DNA from: Chrysophaeum taylorii
Taxonomy: Eukaryota > Sar > Pelagophyceae > Pelagomonadales > Pelagomonadaceae
Length of the DNA: 64,000 bases
NCBI GenBank assembly: GCA_029834535.1
Contig: JAQMWT010000093.1
Span: 103,557 to 167,556, forward strand
Direction: 5' to 3'
Positions 42,281 through 53,533 of the stretch are shown piece after piece (the first letter of the stretch is position 1; every line of letters begins with the position of its first letter). The translations under genes and the position numbers were made by a program. Under the pieces are notes generated by a model that was not told the origin of the DNA, did not search any database, and was given only the letters and a program-made list of their open reading frames with translations.

Positions 42281-43640
42281 GAAGATGCCTAACCCCACTG
42301 ACCGCAACGTCGTTAAACTAGCCACCCTACCTTCTTTTGCCACAAATTTTTGTGTGCGGGTGAGTGTCGCCTATGTCCTTTTCTTGGCACTCCCGTGGTC
42401 GCGGCTTCTCCCCAGTCGTTCGAAGGACAGTCCCACGCTCGCTCTCCACGGCCGAACCTCCCCCCAGGTTGTCGCAAAAGCGACAAACCATGACTGCTGC
42501 TACTGCTACCACACACGCTGCTGCGATTGCACCGACACCAGCCGTGCATGTCTCACCTCAGTCGCTGACGTTCCAGGACTGCCTTAGCATTGACTATGCT
42601 GCGTACGAGCGAGGAATCTCTATCTTTGAGAACTACCGTGTCCCTGTCACCCCATTTCTCTCTTCTTTTATGCGAGTGGAACTCATTACCGCTCTTCATT
42701 CCGTTTATGAGTCTAATGACTCTTCATTATTTGTGGAACTGGTTACATTCATATCCATGTGTGTACCGTTTACTATCCCTTGGAGCTGCTCCTGCTATTG
42801 CCTCTATTGGCTGCTATAGAGGCCCCAAACGCGGACGTTTCATTTTGTCGTCCTTTTGTACGCAATGCCTCGATAATCTTGGGTACAACATCTTGACGAC
42901 TACGTATCATCTTCAGATGATACAAAACCGCCGTCACTCCTGGATGAGATGTTCGGCCCCACTTATACTCAGGCAGAACATCAAGACTTTCTGCGCTTTT
43001 TAAACGCGAAATCCCTTCACTTACACAGCATGTGTTGACCGAAACGTCGTTAAACTACTTACACTCCACGCCAGACCCTACCCTGGAGATATCTTCGCCA
43101 TCGTCACATCCTATGTCTTCTGCTTCGCTTGCTGATTTCGACGCCTTGCGTCAACAAGTCGAACTGCTCCAGGAAACTCTTCTATCTTCACGGATCCGTT
43201 CGCCAAGTCCAACTTCTTGGAAAACCAATTGGACACCTTACAACTAGATTCTCTTCTGCCATCCATACTGAATGCTCTACTTGCACTCACATTTCACATG
43301 GCACCACATCATTCAGCTATTCGTGTTCACCACCTTACAGCAGAAGCTCACGATGATTTCAACACTCTCGAACCGGTAACGACATCTACCACCTCACCTC
43401 AGATAATCCTAACACACTGTCTGTTGTACCTGTGTTTCGTGATGTTCTGTTCAAAAGCGTCAAATCGACTCTCAGCCCCACCAAACCTAAGCCTTAAAGA
43501 CACTCCTTCTATACTCTTGATGCTTCGTATGTGACCTCTGCGACCATCAAGACTGTATACTCCTTTTTCTTTCCTTCATCATCATCTTTCTCAAGAGATG
43601 TTCTATAGTCGCACCTTGCGCTTAAGACATCTCGAGGGGG
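42281..43640 (+). other. Post-pol region of Copia element 1
   Basis: About 1.36 kb separate RNase H from the 3' LTR, long for a Copia element. Open frames (42490-42819 from ATG MTAATATTHAAAIAPTP, 42590-43003, 43032-43247) read as weakly protein-like but match nothing I know. A GACCG(C/A)AACGTCGTTAAAC motif near 42299 and 43036 also occurs at 40027 and, altered, at 35583. This may be a rearranged gag-like duplicate or an accessory ORF relic. Confidence 0.4.
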
Positions 43641-43951
43641 TGCAGAGAAATCTGATGCCTCTTACCCTCATCCGTCCGTTGACAGCGTGATCTCTTCCTT
43701 ACCTTCTTCTTCCTTTCTACACAATCAACTAGTCCTCTGATTTGTGCTCAAGCTCATCATCATGGTCTAGCGCGTCCCGAGGTATGTAGCACTATACACT
43801 TAACCTTTCTCGTGTAGTTCTAGATGCCGCCTGTCGTGTTCTGAGGATATAGGGAACATACCTTTCATTCCCCGAATTAACCTTCAAGACGGTCATGATG
43901 AGACGGGATGGTTTCCCAGGTGACGTACCACTGCATGCTAAATGCTCTGCA
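43641..43951 (+). repeat. 3' LTR of Copia element 1
   Basis: A 311-bp repeat, TGCAGAG to CTCTGCA, matching the 5' LTR and preceded by a purine-rich tract. Confidence 0.9.
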
Positions 43952-45068
43952 GGTTTGCGTAAAACTAATATAATTCCTCATGTGCCTTAAGTGTGATAAT
44001 AGAATTACTAAATCGAATCTCAGCTTCCTCCTTGTTCAATTGATTGGCTTGAGTTTGAAAGGCAAGCAGCTGTTCAACAAAGACGTGAACATACCAGTTA
44101 GCATTAAGCGACATGCGATTAAATTGGGATTTAAGTTCAGACACGTCCGTACAGGACACAGTTTCGTAATAGTAATAGGATAACAACATGATCGCTCTGG
44201 TTTTATTAGGATGTGCACTTAGCGCATAGATCTGTTTAAGTTGTGCCCAAATGGCAATAGCTGGCTTACCAGCCGATTCTAGATCAAAGAACGTGTAGAG
44301 GAGACTTGCGTAAGTCTCCGAATACTTCTGCCAATCGGCTTTAGAAAGACACGAGAAAGTTATATTGGTTAGAGACGAATCATACACAGTTGATTTAGGG
44401 ATTTGGGTATCTAAACGGTTTAGGGCCCGTTTCACGTCCGCATTTAATTCGGGACGAACAATATTAAAGGATTATTGGAAATAAAGGCGCTCAAGTTCGT
44501 TGCGCTCATCAACAGTTAGATGATGAGTTCTATTACAGTACCAAGTCTTGAGATGCTCGGGGAGTGCATCTTCATCTGGTAGATGACGAGCTTGGACTTG
44601 CTGAGCTTTCCAACGCGTGAAGATAGCTTCGACCTCTTCATCGAGGATGATGTTATAATCTGGAGCATTCCTTGTGAACGCCTCGTACGAGTCGTAGAAG
44701 AACAACGCGTCCGCGAAGGCAAACGTCATGTGCCTACGAAGCAATTCCAGCTGAAGACTTACCTTGGTCGAGTTGTCTTGGAAGCGTAGGCCATCATTTA
44801 TTTTATCGACTAGAACTTGTTCTTACTTCAAAATATCCGTCGTAGAGACGGGCTTAGACTTAGACACACTTGTGAAATTGTTGAGGAATTTGTCCTGGAA
44901 ATGTATGGGTGTGACCTATGAAGAAAGGCTAGAGGATTGATAAACAAAAGACGACACATAGGAAAGAAGGGTTCTAATGTGCGCGTGTGCGATATGTACA
45001 ATACACTATAGTTACAGCGTGGATTTATTAACAGGACCAAATAAATCAACATGCCAATTAAGCATGGT
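43952..45068 (-). mobile_element. Inverted gag fragment of a Copia element related to element 2
   Basis: On the minus strand, frames at 44744-44472 (FFYDSYEAFTRNAPDYNIIL) and 44435-43965 (YTFFDLESAGKPAIAIWAQL) are gag, matching element 1 at 34070-34150 and 34480-34560. Sequence upstream of gag continues to 45068. Element 2 starts on the plus strand just beyond, lacking this gag half, so the 5' half of element 2 appears to have been inverted or a second copy truncated here. Confidence 0.75.
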
Positions 45069-45137
45069 AACTAACTAACTAACTAACTAACTAACTTCAG
45101 ACCTCTCCCGAGCATAGGAGCCAGGCCGGACCGGCAG
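45069..45137 (-). mobile_element. (TTAG)n-tailed retroelement, copy 2 (5'-truncated)
   Basis: This 69-bp stub has seven tail units and the conserved 3' segment of copies 1 and 3. It sits exactly at the boundary between inverted gag and element 2. A TGGT on both sides (45065-45068, 45138-45141) may be a short target duplication. Confidence 0.8.
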
Positions 45138-45600
45138 TGGTGTAAATATATGAGCTGCGCTCAAGTAGCGACTCCACTCGGGACCCTGCTTTGCTAAAAC
45201 TGGTGGATCCAACCGACGTGCGCCTTTGCTTGAGTTCATGTTAAAGATTTATAATGAAACGAAATTCACGACTAACCATCGTTTGGACAAACCAGCTTCT
45301 TGGATTCCTTATTATATTATGTCCCTGGAACTACTTCATCGAGACCCCCAAAGGTGCTACTAATGGATACTATCAGGAGTCTCACGACAAGCTCAACAGC
45401 ACATATTCATTGCTAGGTACAGTTGCAGGTAAATCTGGCTTCAATGCTCGTAAGTTGCGCAATGCTAAGGATAAAGCCTCGACAATCTCGCCTAGGATTC
45501 GTCTCACTATCGTCCTCCCTCGAATTATAACGTTAAAACCGGCACCAGTTTCGACCGGCCCGTCTATTCACAGACTACGAACCGTGGAGCACGTTCTAAT

Positions 45601-46980
45601 ATGTCTCTAATGGACAGAGCTAATTATCAGGTCGAGCGCCTTCGCCATCTATTCGCTAAACTACAGGACGCGAATCCCAATCCTTTCACCGATTTTAAGA
45701 ATGTACAGGAAGAGATAAAAACTCTTTTCAGTACTCTATGGACTACTGCTTCTCAGGCTTCTACTCAAACCCTTGAGCCTGATGAAGTAACACAAGTTCA
45801 ACTTTGTTTATCTCGTGTCGAGTCCATGTCTAATGCCATTTCTAATTTTCTCGATTCTGATACATCAACCCATGTCTCTGAAGAAATGGATGAAGTAATT
45901 ACACCTGCTCCTACAGCGTCCCCCAGTGATGCGGAGCAGAGGGGGGGCGCTGAAACGGAAAAGATGTTTCATACATTTCTTTCTATTAAAGACGAGGAAA
46001 TCGACAACATCCCGCAACCATTGTTGCAACACATAAATGCTAAAGCTCAAAGTGCTATTGTCCGCCGTCAAACTCTGGAAGCTCCTCCTAAAGCTGATGA
46101 ACCTCAGAATAACACTCAGCACGGTGAAGAGCAAGATGTTGGGCCATTATTGCAACACATAAATGCCAAAGCTCAAAGTGCTATTGTCCGCCGTCAAACA
46201 CTGGAAGCTCCTCCTAAAGCTGATGAACCACAGAATAACACTCAACACGGTGAAGAGCAAGATGATGGCACTGAACCTCCTAGGTTACTTCCAAGGCTAA
46301 TAAATACTGGATTTACCTTGGTTGTTACACCCTCCGAGCAAATGCAGACCTTTCTTACGCAATACGCTCTCGGTCGAAGCTCTACTCATGCATGCTACTC
46401 CACTATTCTCAAGTTGTATAATGAGTATAACCTACCCATTATGACAACACCTGGATACGCTGATACTTGCGCTTCTCAACACGTCATCAATTTCAAACGC
46501 TACGGTGATCTCTTGCATATCGTTAAATTGCCAGAATCTCTGTCTCCCGCAATCCAGACAGCCACGGACACTCAAAGTATTACTCACGCTATGATTATAA
46601 GGACAGTCATCCCAGCTCTACCGAACTACCCTGACGTTGGCTATGTTAAACTTGATGTCGCCTTGTTTCTTCCTAAACAAAACCAACACAATGACCCTGA
46701 TTTGCATATCATAAGCATGACGCAACGGTGGAAGATAAACTGGGCATCCATCTGTTTGGCACTGAATTTAAAGGAGAAACTAACATCACCAGTAAGATCG
46801 ACGATAACGTTAAGATCCCGCTGTTTAGATTGGCAAATCTCCTTTCCACGCTTCCCATATATTCACTTCAACAAGGTAAGGTGCGAAAGATGGAACTTCG
46901 CCCCCTACAGTTTAAGTTATGTGCCTTCCATGAGCAACGCGAAATGCAAGGGCTCTATACCAAATTGCTTGAACATGTAA
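45601..46980 (+). CDS. gag-protease frame of Copia element 2
   Basis: An open frame of 459 aa. It begins MSLMDRANYQVERLRHLFAK (late gag). Two nearly identical 42-residue units starting PLLQHINAKAQSAIVRRQTL follow (46018-46269), and then the protease motif GYADTCASQHVINF at about 46450. The usual D-T/S-G is D-T-C here, as in element 1 (D-S-C). An upstream gag frame (45254-45610) overlaps its start. Confidence 0.75.
   Translation: MSLMDRANYQVERLRHLFAKLQDANPNPFTDFKNVQEEIKTLFSTLWTTASQASTQTLEPDEVTQVQLCLSRVESMSNAISNFLDSDTSTHVSEEMDEVITPAPTASPSDAEQRGGAETEKMFHTFLSIKDEEIDNIPQPLLQHINAKAQSAIVRRQTLEAPPKADEPQNNTQHGEEQDVGPLLQHINAKAQSAIVRRQTLEAPPKADEPQNNTQHGEEQDDGTEPPRLLPRLINTGFTLVVTPSEQMQTFLTQYALGRSSTHACYSTILKLYNEYNLPIMTTPGYADTCASQHVINFKRYGDLLHIVKLPESLSPAIQTATDTQSITHAMIIRTVIPALPNYPDVGYVKLDVALFLPKQNQHNDPDLHIISMTQRWKINWASICLALNLKEKLTSPVRSTITLRSRCLDWQISFPRFPYIHFNKVRCERWNFAPYSLSYVPSMSNAKCKGSIPNCLNM
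46018..46269 (+). repeat. Tandem 126-bp duplication in gag of element 2
   Basis: Two adjacent 126-bp units (46018-46143 and 46144-46269) differ at only a few third positions and encode the same 42 residues. Confidence 0.9.
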
Positions 46981-47129
46981 TTTACGTTCCTTGGCTGAAA
47001 TCCATCTTGGATTCCATGTATTCACAGCTTCCTTATATTCGCAAGCACCACTCACCACCTGTATGACGCAGACTTAATCACAATCTGCTTCATACGTTAA
47101 CATCCACCGTTAATTCCCGTGCACCTTCG

Positions 47130-49919
47130 GTGACTCTGCTTTGTTCCGGCTTGTCCACTCCAGCATTCTTGGCCTGTGCTACCAATGACTTGCATCTTAA
47201 CATTAATGTCAAAGTTCTTGTTGAGGGCGATGAAAATCTCACGCACATGCTTCGAAGAAGGTTTTGCAACTCTATTAAAATATTTCCTTATCTACCCAAG
47301 TTCCTGACGTATCTGCACCGTGCATCTGATAATGAACGTGCCAAATACTACACGGACATTGTGGAATTGACGTCCCCTTGCACCAATCGAAACCAAATCA
47401 ACGGGAGGGCCATCTCGACTTTCGAGCGAGATATGGACAATTCTTTATTTCCAAGCGCGTTAAGTGTGCTAGAGCTTTTAAAACCCCTCGTCCTCATTAT
47501 GGAAATGACACCACCACATGCGTCATCGCATGAAGACCATATCAGGGTTGCTAATCTACTCTTCTCTACGATGCACTACACGGCGGATATATGTGATCGC
47601 TTTCCTTGCTACCTATGTGGCGATTTTCAATCTCTGGAAAGATGGATCCTGTTGCTCGCAAATATAACTCTGGTCCATTAGATCTGTCTTCCTGGCCTAA
47701 TAAAAGGGTCACCTCCTTTCTTGACATTGCAGATAACAGCAATGCTATAAGTCGAAAACTATACGTCGATGAACCTCGGACGCAAGTTTCTCCGGATGCT
47801 CCTTATGTGTCCAATCCTAAAGCATTTGGCGCCTTTAGTCGCACAGGGTCCGTTCGTCTGACTGTAGCAGAGCTCGAAACACTAACCATGCCCTTTCTTC
47901 GGCTACACTCTCAAAAGACGACAGAACACCCAGTTCAGGATGATATAAACGACATCGCCAATTTTCTCTTGGGATTCTTAACGAATTCTAAGCGACCTCT
48001 ACCTTGTATGACGTCGCCCATTGAACCAAAAAGCGTTCGTCATCCTATACAACGCTATGGAACGCTTGTTCCCTAACTCAACCACTTTACCTGCGTCTTT
48101 TCGCATAACAACATTCGAAACTAACCAACCTTCACACAGGTTATTTTTAAATTAATCTTCAAGTTCTCCCATCATCTACATCACAGGAGGTAAACACAGA
48201 GGTGGTGACAAAACTGTCACCAATCCTTCTTCCCAATACCAAGCCCATATCAACCCTTTTGGCGAAAACTTACATTTTGCAATCGCATGAGAGTGGAGTC
48301 GATATAACGGCTGTACTTGAATCCGCGACTGGTTTCCTTGGTTGTGTCAAGCTTACCACCATGCTTTAGAGCTACGAGACACACGCCGCCTAATGCAGAC
48401 TCTTTTGTCTCACACCTCCCCTGTACTTCAAGATTCTCTCATTTTCTTTTCGAAGTCCAACCATCTCGAGTTTGTCGACAGATCCTTTGCTCTCAGTGAT
48501 ATGCATTTGTCTCAAAGCAGGTACCTTGGCGTCATTACGTCCAGTGACAGGAATATGGGCGCTAAAGTCCATTCCATCTACACACCAACTCCCACGACTC
48601 GTGGATATGCTAACATGCTGGTGTACGATCCAAGAGTCGGTCGCATCCGACACTATTCAACACGAGAATTGGCACGCGCCAATAATTTTACCGCGCACCA
48701 AACTAATTTTCTTTGTCTCTATCTCCTGACTTGTGTTGTGACATGATTGCTAATGCTATTCTAGCTGGCACCTATCATGTATTGTATACACGCCTGTGTC
48801 ATATCGTCTATAATTTGCGTAAATTTACCTTATCGCCATCCTTCGATCCCGACCAAGCATCTCTAACCAAAACATACAGGTCACCTTTCTTCACCGACAT
48901 TTTCCAAACTGACTACTCAGAACGAATAACCCAGATCTTGTTACAATGCAGTACATCTCCACTAAAATTTTCAAATGCTGTGACAATTTATCATCTAATC
49001 CCGAATTTCCTTTGTTTGATGTCGACTCTGTTGCACGTGTATTTATGTCTAACATCTCGTCTTTAGATGATACATCAACCTCTACATCTAAATCCAAGCA
49101 CATCCCTTGAATAACTCCCAGACAACCGCATGAGAAACATGCTCCTTTCGATAAAAAGGTCCATGCTCGTGGTACCCTCGCTTTTCGCGATGCACAGACA
49201 CGCGCAACGAACTTTCATAATATTCATCACTCAAGTGACTCGCAAGCCATAAAGGCTGTTCAGGTCATATCAAACCCGGGTCATCATCCCTCGGATGTGC
49301 CCTACCGTAAATTTTGTGTGGATTGCACTTTACACAAGAAACGCTTCCCAAACCCACCATTTAAAGAAACAACCTTCATTCGAAAAAGTCTTTCAACCTG
49401 GCGAAGCTTGGGCATGCGATGGTGGCTATGTTTCCGTCCTCTCCGAGTGGGGCCTCTAAGGAAACATTCTGGTCTTCAAATGCCTCATATCGAGATTTTT
49501 GTTAATCTACTTCTGTCGCACAACAAACGCTAGTGAATTTTGTAATGCTCTCGAATTTGTTCGTAACTTCTGTTCTACTTATGTTCATGTGCAATTAAAG
49601 CAAATCTACTGTGACTCTTTTAAACCCCACCTGTCCCAGTACATCACCACTCCCTATCGTGTTGAACACGGTATTAATATGTCAGCTTTCCCGCCACTTG
49701 CATGTGTTCAATCATGAAGTAGAAGCTGCTGTTGGTCACATAGCCACTGCCGCATCCTCCAGACTTAGGAACCTACTCAATGTGTCGTATAAGGGTCACC
49801 CCATAATTGACCCTGCTCCACATTTTCCGTGGGCTATAATCCACGCTGTCCAATCGTATGATCTCCTTCCAAATGTTTCTCTCGAACGCATCTACAATGA
49901 AGTGTTAAGTCCCCAATAA
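47130..49919 (+). pseudogene. Integrase region of Copia element 2, frame-broken
   Basis: Frames at 47130-47681, 47606-48076, 48317-48746, 49297-49533 and 49611-49919 contain pol pieces. YRKFCVDCTLHKKRFPNPPF at about 49300 has the CxxC of the integrase zinc-binding domain. FNHEVEAAVGHIATAASSRL and PHFPWAIIHAVQSYDLLPN (about 49700-49870) match element 1's integrase end. Stops between the pieces make the integrase non-functional as sequenced. Confidence 0.65.
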
Positions 49920-50260
49920 ATGTTGTTGGACCAATGTAATGTTCCCCAACAAGAGTACCTCCAACCATTCGGTTCGGTATGTTATTTGCATTTGGAGTCC
50001 AATGAATTTCATAAGTATGAACCTCGCTGTCGTCCATATATCTACCTATGTGGCGCTAATGTCATTAACCCGCTGGTTACACCCCATGTCAACCACTTTG
50101 CTGATGTTGTTCTCAATCCTGAGAACGGTTAAGTCCGTGTCTCTTCTAAACTTACCTTTACATACCTTAGTTTTAAATCTCCTCCCGATTATGAACAACC
50201 CCCACCACCTGCACCTCTCCTGAAGTACCCTTTTCTGTTCAAGGCTCACCCAGTGATGCG

Positions 50261-52066
50261 TTGCAGAGGGGGATTGCTGTGTCACCCGACACTGAACACG
50301 AGAGGGGGACTACCTCTACTCCAGCACCAGCTCCAGCTTCAGTTCCTGTACCCGCTCCAGCTGCTCCAGTCGCAACACCTACGACATCTGAGTTAGCACC
50401 AAATGCTTTGCCTATCTTGCAAACATTTCGTGAGCTCTTTTCTCAAGATGACCTTCGTCTCACTCGAGGCCCTAATCAACCTCAACCTCGCCGTAAAACC
50501 AATCTTCAAGCTGTACAAGCTCGCATTGCCTCGCCGACGATCGCTGCTTATAAACACGCTGATGGTACGGTCGCCGATTTTATATATGATCTGTCCGAGC
50601 ACTATATCACTTTCTTCGACCCCACCCTGCACTCCCTACATGCTGCTAATGGCATCCACAGGATGGCTATGCCACCAGAGGGGGAATTCACACCAATTCT
50701 TCATCATCACGTTCACCAGGCGCTATCGCAATCTTCTTCACGCTCATCTTCTGGTGTGTGTCAAGGCAGTCACATCCATCCATCGGCTGCCACGCCAGTT
50801 CACCTTCTTGATGACCCCAGCCTCTCGGATTTTCACCTACCTCGTGCTCTTGTTCATTTAATTACTGAAGACGCCAATGCATTTCAAGTTCCTCCCGCTC
50901 AATACGCGTACGCTCTGCTAACGCCCCATGCCATACTGGCACACAATGAAGCCTCCTATGGAGCTTCAGAGCCCCACCTCTGCGACATCGAGGACTACAT
51001 CACCGTGCAGGCTCACTATATTGAGTCTCACCTCCACGCTGATCCTCTACTTGTAGTTCAACTTGTCGAAATTCCCGACCATACTCCCGCTCAATCAAAT
51101 GCTGATTCTTATGAGATCACCTTTTTAACCCAAGATCAAGATCCTAGCACCGTTGGCCCTGATGAATACAAGATCCAATCTAAAGACATCAAGATCGATG
51201 AGTATGAGCTGACCTGCCTAAAAGGTCTTTCAGACGCTGATCGCAAGGCCTACATCTCCGCGATTTCCAATGAGATCTTCGACATTGTTAAGTTCGGTTG
51301 CTTCAAGTTATTGCTGCCGATGGCCAACTCCAAGCCCATTGATACCCGGCTGGTGTTACGTATAAAGACCAACGCCGCCGGTGAGTATCTCAAGCACAAG
51401 GCAAGATTGGTTATAAGGGGGTTTCTCGCTTCCCTCGGTACCGACTTCTTCGACACGTTTAGCCCGATGGCGCAGCTTACCGGCATCCGTTGTGTCCTAG
51501 CTCTAGCTGCGCATCTTCGGCCTCCCGTCTATCGCATAGACGTGCCCAACGCGTTCGTCCAAGCCCCTATCGACTCTCACGTATATGTCAAGTTACCGCA
51601 AGGCATTTATTTAATGGATCCTGAAGATGCTAAATACCAAGGACGTCGTCTTCCCAAGCTGCTCAAGTCGCTTTATGGACTACGACAGAGTCCTGCGCTC
51701 TGGAATCAAACAATTAATGGGTTCTTTGACGCACTAGGCTATCATCGTTTTCGGACGGACACATGTATTTATGCGAAAGTTCGAGACAACGCTTCTTTCT
51801 TGTTACGCACTCTATCCGTGGATGATGTTGTTGTCATTTGCACTTCAGAAGTCCTCCGTCTTGAGTTTCAACAGGCTATGAAAAAGGAGTATTCCGTCGA
51901 AGAGTTCGAAGAAGTTTACACGCTCTTGGGTATGCGAATAACGCGCATTGTCGATGGTTCTATTTCACTGGATTGTCAAGCTAAACTTGATGCCATCTTT
52001 GAGGAGCACTCTATCTTGTTAAAATTACGACCATCTTCGACCCCCCTGTGTCCTTCAACTGTTTGA
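50261..52066 (+). CDS. Reverse transcriptase frame of Copia element 2
   Basis: An uninterrupted 601-codon frame (no ATG needed; part of a polyprotein). A Pro/Ala linker precedes FRELFSQDDLRL. RT motifs in order: KHKARLVIRGFLASLGTDFF, DVPNAFVQAPIDSHVYVKLP, LPKLLKSLYGLRQSPALWNQ and the catalytic LSVDDVVVICTS (VDD in place of the commoner YVDD context). Then EEVYTLLGMRITRIVDGSIS. It ends at a stop at 52066; RNase H continues in another frame to about 52445. Confidence 0.9.
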   Translation: MQRGIAVSPDTEHERGTTSTPAPAPASVPVPAPAAPVATPTTSELAPNALPILQTFRELFSQDDLRLTRGPNQPQPRRKTNLQAVQARIASPTIAAYKHADGTVADFIYDLSEHYITFFDPTLHSLHAANGIHRMAMPPEGEFTPILHHHVHQALSQSSSRSSSGVCQGSHIHPSAATPVHLLDDPSLSDFHLPRALVHLITEDANAFQVPPAQYAYALLTPHAILAHNEASYGASEPHLCDIEDYITVQAHYIESHLHADPLLVVQLVEIPDHTPAQSNADSYEITFLTQDQDPSTVGPDEYKIQSKDIKIDEYELTCLKGLSDADRKAYISAISNEIFDIVKFGCFKLLLPMANSKPIDTRLVLRIKTNAAGEYLKHKARLVIRGFLASLGTDFFDTFSPMAQLTGIRCVLALAAHLRPPVYRIDVPNAFVQAPIDSHVYVKLPQGIYLMDPEDAKYQGRRLPKLLKSLYGLRQSPALWNQTINGFFDALGYHRFRTDTCIYAKVRDNASFLLRTLSVDDVVVICTSEVLRLEFQQAMKKEYSVEEFEEVYTLLGMRITRIVDGSISLDCQAKLDAIFEEHSILLKLRPSSTPLCPSTV

Positions 52067-52444
52067 AAAACTGGAGAGCCGTCCACTGAGACGGACGAGT
52101 TCATCCTCCATACTTTCTCGACACTTCTCGGGAAATTTAACGTTCGTACAACTAGCCTGTAGACCAGATCTTTCTCAAAGTCTACGTCGTTGTTCCCGTG
52201 GAATGCACGGTCCTTCCTACCTGCATGTCCAGATACTAGGAGTGTTTCGCTATCTCCGTAAACCAGAGAATCGCAATCTTCGCCTATGGTATTAGTCGCA
52301 GTCCTCCGCACTAATGGAGCACTTACGTACTATTGTTGGACATCGCTCAGATATGGCAACCATGCTAGATTTCACCGATGAACAAGTGGATTCCGGTAAT
52401 TTTGATCCACTGGTTGCATTTGTGGATGCTGATAATGCGCCAAT

Positions 52445-53330
52445 ATGGCAAAGGTACATGGCACGATAACATCCGATCCTTTCTTGGTATCGATGTACAC
52501 TACAATGTCTCCGCTGGTCACCTCACTATGAATGTAGCCGCGAAGATAAACAAGATGCTCGCCGAGCATAAAATCAACCTCCGTACTACGGATGTCCCCT
52601 ACTCGGACATTCTCACTCAGAAACCTCCTGCTAAGCTTCTTTCCGACTTGGCTCCTACCTTAGAAAATTTACGCAAGCATTTTCCCCATTACGGTGGCAC
52701 TAGTATTTACTTGTCTGTCACTTGTCGTCCAGACATCACCACACTGTGCAACAAATGCTGCCAACGCATGCACAACCCTGAGCAGACCCATCTTCTACAT
52801 TTGTATGTTTTACTTCGCTATTTGAAGGGTACTCCGAATGATTCTCTCGACTATCATCCGACAGCCCCTCTATTACGCCCTTTATTCAGCATCTGATCGG
52901 CACCTATCCCGAACTGCATCATCTTCGTTCGCCCATGATTTGTTTTACTGATGCCAGTTTCGCTGACTGTTCTGACCCTCGCTTAAGATCTCATTCTTAT
53001 GAACATGACCGCAAAAGTACAACTGGTTACACCATTTTCCTATTTGGTTCCCTTATAACTTGGAAGTCTAAGCTACAACCCATAACAGCCACGTCCACTC
53101 ATGAAAGTGAACTAATTGCTCTCAATACTTGTGCTGATGACGTGGTTTGGTTACGTAAACTGCTGACGGAAATGGCTTTCGCTATAAATCCCCGATACTA
53201 TCTTCGCCAACCTCCAGGAAAAGATTCGTTACTAGATTATGATGCCCATGACAATCCTCTACCATCGGACATGTCATTCATTCGTCTAGTGCACAATCTT
53301 CGCACTCTCATGAACGTCTGGGATGCATAA
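52445..53330 (+). pseudogene. RT thumb and RNase H fragment of another Copia lineage
   Basis: From about 52445 the frame reads DNIRSFLGIDVHYNVSAGHL and LLHLYVLLRYLKGTPNDSLD, then 52935-53330 reads MICFTDASFADCSDPRLRSH, EHDRKSTTGYTIFLFGSLIT and STHESELIALNTCADDVVWL. These are Copia RT-connection and RNase H motifs, but the wording differs from elements 1 and 2, so it is a separate family joined to element 2 in mid-domain. Confidence 0.8.
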
Positions 53331-53488
53331 AGCATCTTCCACATGTTGAAGGGGTCCAGAGAGTTGACTCATAATGTATACGACACTCTGGAGCTCTTCG
53401 CACCTTTTCTCACACGCCATCCTCATGAGGGTTTTCTCTCCGAATTAGTGAGGCTTTCCCTCATGCTTACCCCGCTTCCGCATTGTTT

Positions 53489-53533
53489 CCTTACTACTAA
53501 TCGACAGATGTTTGTCTGTCTGTTTGTTTGTTT
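53489..53533 (+). repeat. (GTTT)n-tailed dispersed repeat, copy 1
   Basis: The sequence CCTTACTACTAATCGACAG followed by TGTC/TGTT repeats is found again at 54447-54491. It looks like the 3' end of a second tailed retroelement family. Confidence 0.65.

Larger units (their letters stand above)
33052..43951 (+). mobile_element. Ty1/Copia LTR retrotransposon, element 1 (defective)
   Basis: Both LTRs are present, with gag, protease, integrase, reverse transcriptase and RNase H traces in Copia order between them. A polypurine tract (CTCGAGGGGG) abuts the 3' LTR. The internal frames are broken at many points, so the copy is not expected to be autonomous. Flanking 5-bp sequences differ (TCTTT and GGTTT), so no target-site duplication is visible; the right flank is an inverted gag fragment of a related copy, meaning the locus was rearranged after insertion. 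A (TTAG)n-tailed retroelement is nested at 41876-42268. The element is AT-richer than the host genes around it. Confidence 0.9.
45138..52444 (+). mobile_element. Ty1/Copia retrotransposon, element 2 (5'-rearranged, 3'-chimeric)
   Basis: Plus-strand gag (from about 45180), protease, integrase and RT/RNase H parts occur in Copia order and match element 1 throughout, so both belong to one family. No LTR is found for it in the window. Its 5' gag half is inverted to the left, and its RNase H stops at VDADNAP near 52445, where sequence of a different Copia lineage begins. Confidence 0.85.
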
